A stretch of DNA of 64,000 nt from Deinococcus aestuarii (lineage in GTDB: Bacteria; Deinococcota; Deinococci; Deinococcales; Deinococcaceae): contig NZ_JAHKSN010000013.1 in NCBI RefSeq assembly GCF_018863415.1, positions 59,144 to 123,143 of the forward strand, read 5' to 3'. Positions 16,584-27,396 of the stretch are shown here, piece by piece (position 1 is the first letter of the stretch; each line of letters begins with the position of its first letter). Below the pieces are notes generated by a model, which had not been told where the DNA came from, made no database searches, and saw only the letters and a program-made list of their open reading frames with translations. A program made the position numbers and the translations under genes.

Positions 16584-17552
16584 ATGCGAAGACGGCACGT
16601 CCTGATCACCACGGCGGTTCTCGGCGCGGCTGGCCTGGCGGCCTGGATCAACCTGCCCGCGGTGGGGCGGGTGTTCGACGCGGGGGCCGACCGCGTCGCG
16701 GCCCTGCCGCCCACGGCCCCCTTCCGCCCCGGTCAGCGGGTGCTGGTCCTCTCGCCGCATCCGGACGACGAGACGCTGTGCTGCGCGGGGCTGATTCAGC
16801 AGGCCCAGGCGGCCGGGGCGCAGGTGTTCGTCGCCTGGGCCACCGCCGGGGACGGGTTCGAGCTGGACGCAGCGCTGACCCGGCGCGTGGCTGACCCCAG
16901 CGGCCAGGACATGCGCGCCCTGGGCAACACCCGGGCGGCCGAGGCCCGGCGGGCCGTGGCCTTGCTGGGCGTGCCCCCGGGGCGGACCTTCATGCTCGGG
17001 TATCCCGACGGCGGGCTCTTCCGGCTTTTCACCACCCATTACGCGGAACCCTACACCGCGCCGCGCACCGGGTCGGGGGCCGTGTACGTGCAGGGGGCCC
17101 TGACGCCCGGCGCGCCGTACACCGGACGGGCGCTGGAGGCCGACCTGACGCGGGTGCTGGGCCGGGTGCAACCGGACCTGGTGCTCGCCCCCGCGCCGCA
17201 GGACTTCCATGCCGACCACCGCACCCTCTCCTACCTCGCCATGCGGCTGCTGAGCGCGCGGGGCCAGGAAGCGAGGGTGCGGTACTGGGTGGTGCACGGC
17301 GGCCTGGAGTGGCCGCTGCCCAAGGGCCTGCACCCGGAACTGGCGCTGACCCTCCCGCCGCTGGCCAAGGGGTTGCCGTGGACCCGGGCGGACCTGACCC
17401 CCGCCCAGGTGGCACGCAAACGGGCGGCCGTGGACGCTTACGGGACGCAGACGCGGGTGACGGGACGCTTCATGCGCGCCTTCGTGCGGCAGAACGAACT
17501 GCTCAGCACGGAACCGCTGCCGGAGGAGCGAGGGCTCATCGGCGGTTTTTGA
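16584..17552 (+). CDS. PIG-L family deacetylase
   Basis: A 322-residue protein with an N-terminal membrane anchor or signal (about 1-22) and a PIG-L/LmbE domain. The zinc motif SPHPDDETLCCAG (near residue 55) and the later FHADHRTLS (near 212) supply the Asp and His ligands. PIG-L enzymes remove N-acetyl groups from sugar conjugates. It follows the membrane protein by 5 nt and is likely co-transcribed with the second PAP2 gene, which suits a role in envelope glycans. Confidence 0.88.
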   Translation: MRRRHVLITTAVLGAAGLAAWINLPAVGRVFDAGADRVAALPPTAPFRPGQRVLVLSPHPDDETLCCAGLIQQAQAAGAQVFVAWATAGDGFELDAALTRRVADPSGQDMRALGNTRAAEARRAVALLGVPPGRTFMLGYPDGGLFRLFTTHYAEPYTAPRTGSGAVYVQGALTPGAPYTGRALEADLTRVLGRVQPDLVLAPAPQDFHADHRTLSYLAMRLLSARGQEARVRYWVVHGGLEWPLPKGLHPELALTLPPLAKGLPWTRADLTPAQVARKRAAVDAYGTQTRVTGRFMRAFVRQNELLSTEPLPEERGLIGGF

Positions 17553-17650
17553 AGAGCCAGGCTCCCGTGAACCCGCCGTCACCGGAGTCGGGCTCGGCGC
17601 AGACGCAGACGGCCCCTGGGTGGGCACACCCTGAAAGGAGAACAATCCGC

Positions 17651-18979
17651 TTGATCTACTTCATGTTCGCGACCGGCATCGAAAACTCGTACCCCACCAT
17701 CCAGGGCGGCCGGGTCCGCATGGACGAGCTGGAGAAGTGCCGCCACTACGATTTCTGGAAAAAAGACTTCGACCTCGTGCAGGACCTCGGTATCTCGTAC
17801 CTGCGTTACGGCCCGCCCATTCACAGGACCTGGCTGGGACCTGACCGGTACGACTGGAGCTTCGCCGACGAGACCTACGCCGAGCTAAGGCGCCGGGACC
17901 TCACCCCCATCACCGACCTGTGCCACTTCGGGGTGCCGGACTGGATCGGCAACTTCCAGAACCCCGACTTCCCGGCGCAGTTCGCGCGCTACGCCCGTGC
18001 CTTTGCCCTGCGCTATCCCTGGGTGCAGCTCTACACGCCCGTCAACGAGATGTACATCTGCGCGCTGTTCTCCGCCAAGTACGGCTGGTGGAACGAACAG
18101 ATGACGACGGACACCGCCTTCGTGACGGCCCTGGGGCATATTGTCAAGGCGAACGTCCTCGCCATGCAGGCCATCTTGGAAGTGCGCGCCGACGCCATCT
18201 TCATCCAGAGCGAGTCCACGGAGTATTTCCACGCCGAGAATCCGGCCGCCATCGCCCCCGCTGAACTCATGAACGAGGTCCGCTTTCTGTCGCTCGACCT
18301 CAACTACGGGCACCGGGTCTCCTCCCAGATGTACGAGTACCTGCTCGACCACGGCATGACGCGCGACGAGTATCACTTTTTCCTGGACGAAAACCTCAAG
18401 CACCACTGCATCATGGGCAACGACTACTACGCGACGAACGAGCATCTCGTTCACCCTGACGGAAGCACCGAGTGGGCGGGCGAGATGTACGGCTACTCGG
18501 TGATCACGGGCCAGTACTACGCCCGCTACGGCCTGCCGGTGATGCACACCGAGACGAATCTCGCCCAGGGTCCGCAAGGCGACGAGGCGGTGCGCTGGCT
18601 GCGCAAGGAGTGGGCCAACGTGCTGCGGGTGCGCAACGACGGGTTGCCCATCGTGGGCTTCACCTGGTACTCGCTGACCGACCAGGTGGACTGGGACACC
18701 GCCCTGCGCGAGAACAACGGGCGGGTCAACCCGCTGGGGCTGTACGACCTGGACCGCAACATCCGCCCGGTGGGAACTGCCTATCAGGAACTGATCGCCC
18801 AGTGGCGGGACGTGCTCCCCACCCAGAGCGTCGTGCTGTCCCTGCCGATCTTTCCGCCCAGCCAGCAGCAGCAGGGCGTGCTGCGCCGGGTGGAAAGCGG
18901 CGCCCGCGAGCGTGAGCGCCGTTCCCGCGTGGCGTCGGCCAAACGGGGCGTCCCCAACCCGGGAGGAGACGAAAAATGA
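17651..18979 (+). CDS. GH1-like beta-glycosidase family protein
   Basis: A 442-residue (beta/alpha)8 protein resembling family 1 glycosidases. The acid/base position is TPVNEMY (GH1: T-x-NEP) near 135 and the nucleophile position is MHTETN (GH1: TENG) near 300, so both Glu residues exist but their flanks deviate. A GFTWYSLTDQVDW segment takes the place of the usual WSLxDNFEW. The start is TTG 17651, 10 nt after an AAAGGAG site. The last 45 residues are basic. It overlaps the SDR gene by ATGA; the pair probably modifies one sugar substrate. Confidence 0.75.
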   Translation: MIYFMFATGIENSYPTIQGGRVRMDELEKCRHYDFWKKDFDLVQDLGISYLRYGPPIHRTWLGPDRYDWSFADETYAELRRRDLTPITDLCHFGVPDWIGNFQNPDFPAQFARYARAFALRYPWVQLYTPVNEMYICALFSAKYGWWNEQMTTDTAFVTALGHIVKANVLAMQAILEVRADAIFIQSESTEYFHAENPAAIAPAELMNEVRFLSLDLNYGHRVSSQMYEYLLDHGMTRDEYHFFLDENLKHHCIMGNDYYATNEHLVHPDGSTEWAGEMYGYSVITGQYYARYGLPVMHTETNLAQGPQGDEAVRWLRKEWANVLRVRNDGLPIVGFTWYSLTDQVDWDTALRENNGRVNPLGLYDLDRNIRPVGTAYQELIAQWRDVLPTQSVVLSLPIFPPSQQQQGVLRRVESGARERERRSRVASAKRGVPNPGGDEK

Positions 18980-19716
18980 GCCGTTTCGAGAACAAGACCG
19001 TGATCGTGACCGGGGCCGCGAGCGGCATCGGCCTCGCCACCGCCACCCGCTTCGCGCAGGAGGGCGCCCGCGTCGTGATCGCCGACCTGCACGGCGACCA
19101 AGCGCAGAAGGCGGCCGGGGAGGTCAAGGCCGTCGGGGCGCCGGACGCCCTGGGGGTGCCCTGCGACGTGTCGAAGCCCGATCAGGTGCAGGGGTGCGTG
19201 GCGCAGACCCTCGCCCACTTCGGCACCCTCGACGTCATTGTGAACAACGCGGGCCTGATGACCTTCAAACCGCTCACCGACCTGACCGTGGAGGACTGGA
19301 CGCGGGTGCTGGCGGTCGATCTGCTGGGGGCCTTTCTCTTCATCCAGCAGGGCTTCTTGCACATGAAGCCCGGCGGCTCAATCGTGAATATCTCCAGCAT
19401 CCACGCGCGCGAGACCGAGCCGCTCGTCGCCCCCTACGCGGCGGCCAAGGCGGCCCTGCTGTCCCTCACCCGAAGCGCGGCCATCGAGGGCAAGCCCCGG
19501 GGCATTCGGGTGAACGCCGTGCTGCCGGGGGCGGTGGACACCCCGATGCTGTGGGACAACCCCAACGTGAAGAGCGGCGTGGAGAAGATCAACCCGGCGG
19601 ACGTGGGCCGGGCGCAGGACCTCGCGGCGGCCATCGCCTTCCTCGCCTCCGACGACGCGGCCTTTATCCAGGGCACCGGGCTGGTGGTGGATGGCGGGCG
19701 GCTCGACCACCTCTGA
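18976..19716 (+). CDS. Short-chain dehydrogenase/reductase
   Basis: A classical 246-residue SDR. It has the NAD(P) motif TGAASGIGLA at 12-21, NNAG near 88, catalytic Ser in NISSIHA and Y-x3-K in YAAAKAAL, and the terminal GTGLVVDGG. Asp at the end of strand 2 (VVIADLHGD) favours NAD. It is coupled to the upstream GH1-like gene by a 4-nt overlap, so it may oxidise a sugar released or bound by that protein. The substrate is unknown. Confidence 0.92.
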   Translation: MSRFENKTVIVTGAASGIGLATATRFAQEGARVVIADLHGDQAQKAAGEVKAVGAPDALGVPCDVSKPDQVQGCVAQTLAHFGTLDVIVNNAGLMTFKPLTDLTVEDWTRVLAVDLLGAFLFIQQGFLHMKPGGSIVNISSIHARETEPLVAPYAAAKAALLSLTRSAAIEGKPRGIRVNAVLPGAVDTPMLWDNPNVKSGVEKINPADVGRAQDLAAAIAFLASDDAAFIQGTGLVVDGGRLDHL

Positions 19717-19807
19717 GGGAGGACGGCGGGCTGGAAGGGCCTGCGGACTCCCTCTTCCGGCTCCGTGCAAACCACTCCGAGAGTCCTCTCAGGGGAAGGG
19801 AGACAGG

Positions 19808-20644
19808 ATGGCCCCGGCCAAGTTCGCGGTCGTCGACCCAGGAGCGAGAACGCCCGACGTGACTCCTCCCCCCGACCGCCCGCTGCACGGCGCGCCCTTT
19901 CCGCCGGGCCGCTTGCATCCCCGGCTGTACCTCGCCGAACTCGTCGGCACGGCGCTGCTGGTGGGGGTGGGACTGTCCATCGTGATCGTGATGTTCGGGA
20001 CGGGCAGTCCGGTGACCGCGTGGCTGCCGGGGGTGGGTGAGCGGCGGTTTCTGACGGGCGCCCTGTTCGGGTCGGTGGGGGCGCTGCTCGCCCTGTCCCC
20101 GGTCGGCAGGGTGAGCGGGGCGCACCTCAATCCGGCGGTGACGCTGGCCTTCTGGCTGGAGGGCAAGCTGGCGGGACGGGACGCGGCGGGGTACGTGCTC
20201 GCGCAGCTCGCGGGGGCCGTGCTCGGCGCGCTGCCCCTGCGCCTCTGGGGAGAACTGGGACGCAGCGTAGAGTACGGGGTGACGCTGCCCGGGCCGGGCG
20301 TCTCTCCCGGCGTCGCCGTGCTGGCCGAGGCGGGCGTGACCTGCGCGCTGGTGGGGCTGATCTTCACGCTCGCCAGCCACCCGCGGCTTTGCCACCTCAC
20401 GCCCCTGGCGCTGCCCGCGCTGTTCAGCGTCCTCGTGCTGGTCGAGGCGCCGCTCACGGGCACGAGCGCCAACCCGGCGCGGAGTCTGGGGCCCGCCGTC
20501 GTCGCGGGGGTCTGGCAAGGGCAGTGGGTGTACGTCGTCGGGCCATGTCTGGGAGCGGCGGTCGCCGTGGGCCTCTTGCGGCTGGAGACGTTCGGCCCCC
20601 GCCGCGTCCTCGCCGCGCGACTCGCCCATTTTCACCTGCCCTGA
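19808..20644 (+). CDS. Aquaporin / MIP family channel
   Basis: A 278-residue channel with a 40-residue cytoplasmic N-terminus and six helices. The first pore motif is HLNPAVTLAFW and the second is TSANPARSLGPAVV, a complete NPA pair. Absence of the extra loop of glycerol facilitators points to a water or small neutral solute channel, but this is not certain. RBS GGAAGGGAGA lies before ATG 19808. It stands 91 nt after the SDR gene and may be in the same unit. Confidence 0.9.
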   Translation: MAPAKFAVVDPGARTPDVTPPPDRPLHGAPFPPGRLHPRLYLAELVGTALLVGVGLSIVIVMFGTGSPVTAWLPGVGERRFLTGALFGSVGALLALSPVGRVSGAHLNPAVTLAFWLEGKLAGRDAAGYVLAQLAGAVLGALPLRLWGELGRSVEYGVTLPGPGVSPGVAVLAEAGVTCALVGLIFTLASHPRLCHLTPLALPALFSVLVLVEAPLTGTSANPARSLGPAVVAGVWQGQWVYVVGPCLGAAVAVGLLRLETFGPRRVLAARLAHFHLP

Positions 20645-20745
20645 GGCCTCCGCCAGGGGAGGACGGGGAGGACATCCCCCGGTCCATGTCTGTGCTGGCG
20701 GCGGGCGTGGAGGAGGCGCCCTGGTCAGGCTGGTCGCCGACATGG

Positions 20746-20783
20746 AGGCCACCCGGCACACGCCGCCGTGTGCCGGGTGGCCT
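20746..20783. terminator. Bidirectional terminator between convergent genes
   Basis: A perfect 17-bp stem (AGGCCACCCGGCACACG) with loop CCGC, flanked by TTTG. It lies between the aquaporin gene and the convergent hydrolase gene. Confidence 0.82.
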
Positions 20784-20878
20784 TTGTTCGTCCCGACGGG
20801 GCCGAAGGAGGAGTGGGGCTGGTCCGCCGGCGGGCGGACGCAGGCCAGAGGACCAGATGAGCCGCCCGCCCTGACGGG

Positions 20879-21796
20879 TCAGGGGTGAGCCTTGAAGAAC
20901 AGGGCGATCTGACGCCCGATGTCCGCATTCATGTAGCCCCGCGACAGATGCGGTCCCTGCACCTGGATCACCCGGACGGAGGCGCCCGCGCCGCGGGCCA
21001 GATGAGCCAGCCGCACCCCGTTGGCGGCGCTCCGCACCGCCGTGTCCTGAGGGCTGACGACGGTGAGGAGCGGCGTCCAGCGACCCGGGAAGGTGGCGAA
21101 GTCGTTCACGGGGTCATGCCCCGCCAGGCTGGCCGCGCCGTACGCCCGCCGGACGCTGGCCGCGCGCCTGACCGAGGTGCGCACCGCGTCGCTCAGGTTG
21201 ACCCGCCCCGCGACGATGGCGGTGGCCCGGACCTTCACGCCCAGCGTCTGCCGGTACGCCGTGAGGGTGGCGGGCAGGCCGCCCATCGAGATGCCGAGGG
21301 TGTAGATCCGGCCGTCTCCCTGGAAGTGCGGCCGGGCGGCCCGGTACACCCGGCGGATGTACGCCAGCGCCCCGGGGCTGCCCCAGGTCTCCTGACCGCC
21401 GTCGTTGCTCAGCAGCAGCACGTACCCCTGCACGTCGATGGCGTCCACCAGGGTGTCGAAGGGCGGGTGGGTGATTCCGTCCAGGGCCTGTCCGCCCCGC
21501 CCGTGCGAGACGATCACCAGCGGGCAGTTCGCCCGCCGGCAACGCTCCGGCACGACGAGTCTAGCCGCCCCCTGGGCGTCGGGGATGGCCCGGGTGGCCC
21601 GTCCGTCCGCTTCCACCGTCCACCCCCTGGCCGCAGCCAGGCTGAGCCGAACCGGTTCACGTCCACCGCTTGCCCGAGGGGACGTGCAGGCCGTCAGGAG
21701 CGCGGCGAGCGTCAACAGGGTCAGGAAAAGGGCCCGCGCCAGGGCAGCTCCTTGCGGCTTCAGGGACAGGGCGTTCGCGTGGGCAGGGCATCGCAT
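20879..21796 (-). CDS. Lipoprotein alpha/beta hydrolase
   Basis: A 305-residue lipoprotein: the signal helix ends in the lipobox LTAC near residue 40, so the protein is lipid-anchored outside the membrane. The hydrolase core has the oxyanion VSHGRGG, nucleophile elbow YTLGISMGG and a late His in QVQGPHLSRG. This resembles acetyl-xylan or poly-ester hydrolases of the PHB-depolymerase side of the superfamily; the substrate is unknown. ATG 21796 is fixed by the class A promoter, 6 nt upstream. Confidence 0.82.
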   Translation of the reverse strand: MRCPAHANALSLKPQGAALARALFLTLLTLAALLTACTSPRASGGREPVRLSLAAARGWTVEADGRATRAIPDAQGAARLVVPERCRRANCPLVIVSHGRGGQALDGITHPPFDTLVDAIDVQGYVLLLSNDGGQETWGSPGALAYIRRVYRAARPHFQGDGRIYTLGISMGGLPATLTAYRQTLGVKVRATAIVAGRVNLSDAVRTSVRRAASVRRAYGAASLAGHDPVNDFATFPGRWTPLLTVVSPQDTAVRSAANGVRLAHLARGAGASVRVIQVQGPHLSRGYMNADIGRQIALFFKAHP

Positions 21797-21802
21797 GGGG
21801 TG

Positions 21803-21834
21803 ACCGTATCCCACGTGGGTCAAGTCGAGGTATA
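21803..21834 (-). promoter_or_regulatory. Class A promoter of the lipoprotein hydrolase gene
   Basis: Minus strand: TATACC (21834-21829), 5 nt, TTGACC (21823-21818), 9 nt, TACGGT -10 (21808-21803), 6 nt, ATG 21796. Confidence 0.75.
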
Positions 21835-21933
21835 GCGAGGGCAGGTCGGCCGCCCTGGGCGCTGGGGGAGCCCACCCCCTGAGGGAGACTCAGGTCCGCC
21901 GCCTGAGAGCGAACGCTGCGACGGCCCACCTCG

Positions 21934-22968
21934 TTAGCGGCGGGGCGCCAGCGAGGCCAGGGCAGGCCAACTCCTGGCCGCCTGCACGGCGGCACCCACG
22001 TCGAGGATGCCCGACCCACAGGAGTGCGGGCTCACGGCGTCGCACTGCCCACCCGCGAACGGCTGGGCAGTCTGCTCCAGGAGGCGGGTCACGGCGGCCG
22101 GGCTGAGGGTGGGCCGCTCGGCGAGCAGCAGGCTGGCCGCGCCCGCGACCAGGGGTGCGGCGAAGCTGGTGCCGGTGAGTTCGCTCTCGCCGCCCCCCGG
22201 GCGCAGCACGTCGACCCCCTCCCGGGCCGTGCCGCCCGGCGCCGCCAGGGCCACCGCCGACCCCCAGTTGGAATAGGAGGTGCGCCGTCCTCGGTCGTCG
22301 GTCGCGGCCACCGCGATGACGCCCCGGCACCCCGCCGGGGTGTTGCGGGCCGCCGGGATGTGCAGGTTGCCCGCGGAAGCCACGATCACGGTGCCCCGGG
22401 CGAGCACCTCGTCCACGGCACGCTGCATCGCCGGCGCGCACCCGGTGTGCGGCACGGTGTTCAGCGAGAACGACGCGTTGATGACGCGTGCGGGGAAAGG
22501 ATTGCGAGGTGCGCCCGGCACGTCCAGCCCGGCCGCCCAGCGCAGGCCGTCCCGCGCGTCCGCCAGGGTGGTCATGTTCGCCCGGCCGATCACCCGCACG
22601 TGAACCAGGCGGGCCTGCGGGTTGACGCTGTGGACGATGCCGGCGACGGCGGTGCCGTGGCCGCCTGCCCCGCCTCTGGACGCGAGAGGGTTCGGGTCCC
22701 GGCCCGTGCCGTCACCGGCATTGCGGGGGTTGGTCACGAAGTCGTAGCCCGCCCGCTGAACCCCGTCCAGGAGGGGCTGCTCCGACATCCCCGTGTCCAG
22801 GATGGCCACCGTGACGGGGTGGGCGGCCGCAAACATCACTCCCGAGGCTGGGGGCAGGTGGATGCTGTTCAAGTTCCACGGCACCTCCGCCCGGTTGACT
22901 CCCCAGATTCCCAGGGCAGCCGACACGGTGACGGTCAGCCCGGCCCACCACACACCTTTGGTCTTCAT
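21934..22968 (-). CDS. Secreted subtilisin-like serine protease (S8)
   Basis: A 344-residue protease with a signal peptide (about 1-28) and little or no propeptide. The catalytic triad is complete: Asp in VAILDTGMSE, His in GGHGTAVAGIVHS and Ser in LTGTSFAAPLVAG. The oxyanion Asn lies in ASAGNLHIPA. The start ATG 22968 is set by the class A promoter; the upstream frame extension is noncoding. It is an extracytoplasmic quality-control or nutrient protease and a member of the class A set. Confidence 0.93.
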   Translation of the reverse strand: MKTKGVWWAGLTVTVSAALGIWGVNRAEVPWNLNSIHLPPASGVMFAAAHPVTVAILDTGMSEQPLLDGVQRAGYDFVTNPRNAGDGTGRDPNPLASRGGAGGHGTAVAGIVHSVNPQARLVHVRVIGRANMTTLADARDGLRWAAGLDVPGAPRNPFPARVINASFSLNTVPHTGCAPAMQRAVDEVLARGTVIVASAGNLHIPAARNTPAGCRGVIAVAATDDRGRRTSYSNWGSAVALAAPGGTAREGVDVLRPGGGESELTGTSFAAPLVAGAASLLLAERPTLSPAAVTRLLEQTAQPFAGGQCDAVSPHSCGSGILDVGAAVQAARSWPALASLAPRR

Positions 22969-22974
22969 GCCCTC

Positions 22975-23006
22975 AGCCTCGCCCGAGAAGGTTGAGGACC
23001 GGTATA
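22975..23006 (-). promoter_or_regulatory. Class A promoter of the subtilase gene
   Basis: Minus strand: TATACC (23006-23001), 5 nt, TCAACC (22995-22990), 9 nt, GAGGCT -10 (22980-22975), 6 nt, ATG 22968. The second hexamer and the -10 are the weakest of the set. Confidence 0.65.
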
Positions 23007-23225
23007 GCGTGCCGAACTCCACGGCATCCGACGGGCGCTGCGGCACCGACCGGGAGGAACCGGGGTGCTCCGCCGGACCGATCCGAAGAGGGTTCGGGAG
23101 GCGGCCCGGCAGGACGTCTCCTCGCCGGGCCCGTTGCCGGGTGCTGCGAAGGGAGGCGCCACCGCCCTCGAGTGCTCCGGCGAGGTGCGGAACCTTCCCC
23201 AGTCGCCCTATGCTCTCCTTTTCGT

Positions 23226-23864
23226 ATGCCTGACCTTCCACGCCTCCGTCCGGCCACCCCGACCGACCAGGCTGCCGTCGGCCGCGTGGCGTACCTGACC
23301 GGGTTTTTCGGCGAGAGCGCCGAACGCTACTTCCCGGACCCGGCCCTCTTCGCCGACCTGTGGGTGCGGCCCTACCTGGAAGAGACGGGGCCGGCGAGTC
23401 TCGTCGCGGAGGTCGGCGGCCAGGTGGTCGGCTACGTGCTGGGAGCGTCTGCCCCGAACGTGTACAGGCGCGCGCTGAGGACCGTCGTCCTGCGCCGGGT
23501 CCTTCCCCGGTGGCTGGGCGGCCGGTACACCCGGCCGCTGGCCGCCGGCCCCTACCTGCTGCGGGCGCTGCGCTTTCCCTCGCCACACGCGCCGTGGGAC
23601 GTCTACCCCGCCCACCTGCATCTCAACCTGCTCCCCGCCGCACGGGGCTCCGGGTTGGGTCGGCGGCTGCTCGAAGCGCACCTTCGCGCACTCGAGGCGG
23701 CGGGAGTGCCCGGCGTTCAGCTCAGCACCACGCGCGAGAATGCAGCCGCGCTCATCCTGTACCACAAATGCGGCTTCGAGGAGGTGGCGGCCCGCGTCAC
23801 CCCCTTGTGGACCCCGTGGCTGGGCCGTCCGGTCGAGCACCTCGCGCTCGCTCGCCACCTGTGA
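23226..23864 (+). CDS. GNAT-family N-acetyltransferase
   Basis: A 212-residue acetyltransferase. The acetyl-CoA motif appears as LHLNLLPAARGSGLGRRLLEA (near 130-150; R-G-x-G-x-G core), with the C-terminal LSTTRENAAALILYHKCGF region typical of GNATs. A TATGCT -10 lies about 11 nt before ATG 23226. It has its own promoter without repeats and is divergent from the subtilase. The acyl acceptor is unknown. Confidence 0.85.
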   Translation: MPDLPRLRPATPTDQAAVGRVAYLTGFFGESAERYFPDPALFADLWVRPYLEETGPASLVAEVGGQVVGYVLGASAPNVYRRALRTVVLRRVLPRWLGGRYTRPLAAGPYLLRALRFPSPHAPWDVYPAHLHLNLLPAARGSGLGRRLLEAHLRALEAAGVPGVQLSTTRENAAALILYHKCGFEEVAARVTPLWTPWLGRPVEHLALARHL

Positions 23865-23946
23865 GCCGCTTCCCCCGCTGGCCCACGCGGGAGACTGATT
23901 TCGCTGGAGGCCTCGACCGGTTGAAGCGGTCGGAGGTGTTGAATTC

Positions 23947-24561
<615 letters not shown>

Positions 24562-24595
24562 GGTGCCCGTCCAGCCCGGGCGGTGGGCAGACGCC

Positions 24596-25810
<1,215 letters not shown>

Positions 25811-25816
25811 GACTCC

Positions 25817-25848
25817 AGGGTACGGACCGGTCGTTAAATCCGGGTATA
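25817..25848 (-). promoter_or_regulatory. Class A promoter of the deacetylase / dedA unit
   Basis: Minus strand: TATACC (25848-25843), 5 nt, TTAACG (25837-25832), 9 nt, TACCCT -10 (25822-25817), 6 nt, ATG 25810. It faces away from the double operator of the second PepSY gene, which starts 19 nt further on. Confidence 0.75.
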
Positions 25849-25866
25849 GCCGGATTGGCGCGGCGC

Positions 25867-25919
25867 TATACCAGACCTTTACCGCGTTATACGCGGTTTT
25901 TACCGTCCTCCGGCACACT
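25867..25919 (+). promoter_or_regulatory. Double class A operator of the second PepSY gene
   Basis: TATACC (25867), TTTACC (25878), TATACG (25888) and TTTACC (25899), with 11, 10 and 11 bp steps, then 9 nt and CACACT -10 (25914-25919). The repeat arrangement is identical to that before the first PepSY gene; AAGGAG at about 25958 serves ATG 25971. Confidence 0.78.
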
Positions 25920-25970
25920 CTGCCCAGGTCGAGGCACCGTGCCCGGCCAGAAACCCAAGGAGAATCCCTG

Positions 25971-26474
<504 letters not shown>

Positions 26475-26488
26475 TCCAGGCCAAATTC

Positions 26489-26517
26489 AGGGGAGCACCT
26501 TCATGGGGTGCTCCCCT
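26489..26517 (+). terminator. Terminator hairpin after the second PepSY gene
   Basis: An 11-bp perfect stem (AGGGGAGCACC) with a 7-nt loop followed by TTCT, 15 nt after the stop codon and before the convergent MscS gene. Confidence 0.75.
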
Positions 26518-26528
26518 TCTCGCTGTGG

Positions 26529-27338
26529 TCAGGAGACAGCTTCTCCAGGGTTCGTCGCCACGTGGGCGTTCACGAGCCGGGCCAGGTCCGCGAGGACGGC
26601 GCGGCCCGCGTCATTGGGCGCGACGTAGAACACGGTTTCCCAGCCCGCCTCCGACAGGGCCACCGGGACCAGCCGGTCGTCCGGAGTAAGCACCGCCCCG
26701 GCGTCATCCAGGCTTACCCCGGGCGGCAACTTGACCGTGACGCCCTGCGAGCCTCCGGGGTGGACGATCAGGGTGGCGTCGAGAATCCGGGCGTTGGGCA
26801 CCTTGATCACGCCCGCCAGGCCGGACAGCACGGTGTGCGTGAGGGTGAGGTCGCGGACCTCGCCGCCGTACTCGACGCCGCCGAAGGCCCAGGACCGGAC
26901 GGTGACGCGGTCGCCGACGCGAAAGGCGCGGCTGGAGGTCAGCACCAGGCCCGCCATGACGTTCGCCAGCAGGGACTGGGCGGCCAGGCCCAGCACCACC
27001 GTCAGCACCGTGCCCCCGGCGAGCAGCCCCGTCAGCCGGAATCCCCCGGCCCCCAGCGCGACCAGGGTCACGGCGACGAGCATCAGCAGGTGAGCGATCC
27101 GCAGGGCGGGCAGCAGGTGCGGCGTGCCCACGCGCACCAGCGCCCGGCGGGCCAGCAGGGACACGCCGCGGGCCAGGAGCAGGCCGCCGACGAACAGCAG
27201 CGCGGCCGAGAGGCGGCGGCTGGTCAGGTTCGGTTGCAATTCCTCGAGGATCGACGGGCTGAGCAGGAACAGCAGCCCGGCGACGACGACGGGCCACCAG
27301 GACTCGCGGGCGGGGGCGGACGTCACGGCCCCCATCAT
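26529..27338 (-). CDS. MscS-family mechanosensitive channel
   Basis: A 269-residue small-conductance channel. Four hydrophobic helices are followed by the pore-lining and beta domain: GLAAQSLLANVMAGLVLTSSRAF resembles the TM3 G/A-x-x-x-G pattern, then VGDRVTVRSWAFGGVEYGGEV and VKVPNARILDATL-type segments as in MscS. It is probably the last gene of the unit beginning at 29597, so it may respond to the same envelope signal. Confidence 0.88.
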   Translation of the reverse strand: MMGAVTSAPARESWWPVVVAGLLFLLSPSILEELQPNLTSRRLSAALLFVGGLLLARGVSLLARRALVRVGTPHLLPALRIAHLLMLVAVTLVALGAGGFRLTGLLAGGTVLTVVLGLAAQSLLANVMAGLVLTSSRAFRVGDRVTVRSWAFGGVEYGGEVRDLTLTHTVLSGLAGVIKVPNARILDATLIVHPGGSQGVTVKLPPGVSLDDAGAVLTPDDRLVPVALSEAGWETVFYVAPNDAGRAVLADLARLVNAHVATNPGEAVS

Positions 27339-27396
27339 GCCGGAACGGGGGGACCGGGATGGACCCGGGGTGGGGTCGCTTGGGCCTGGGTCCGCA

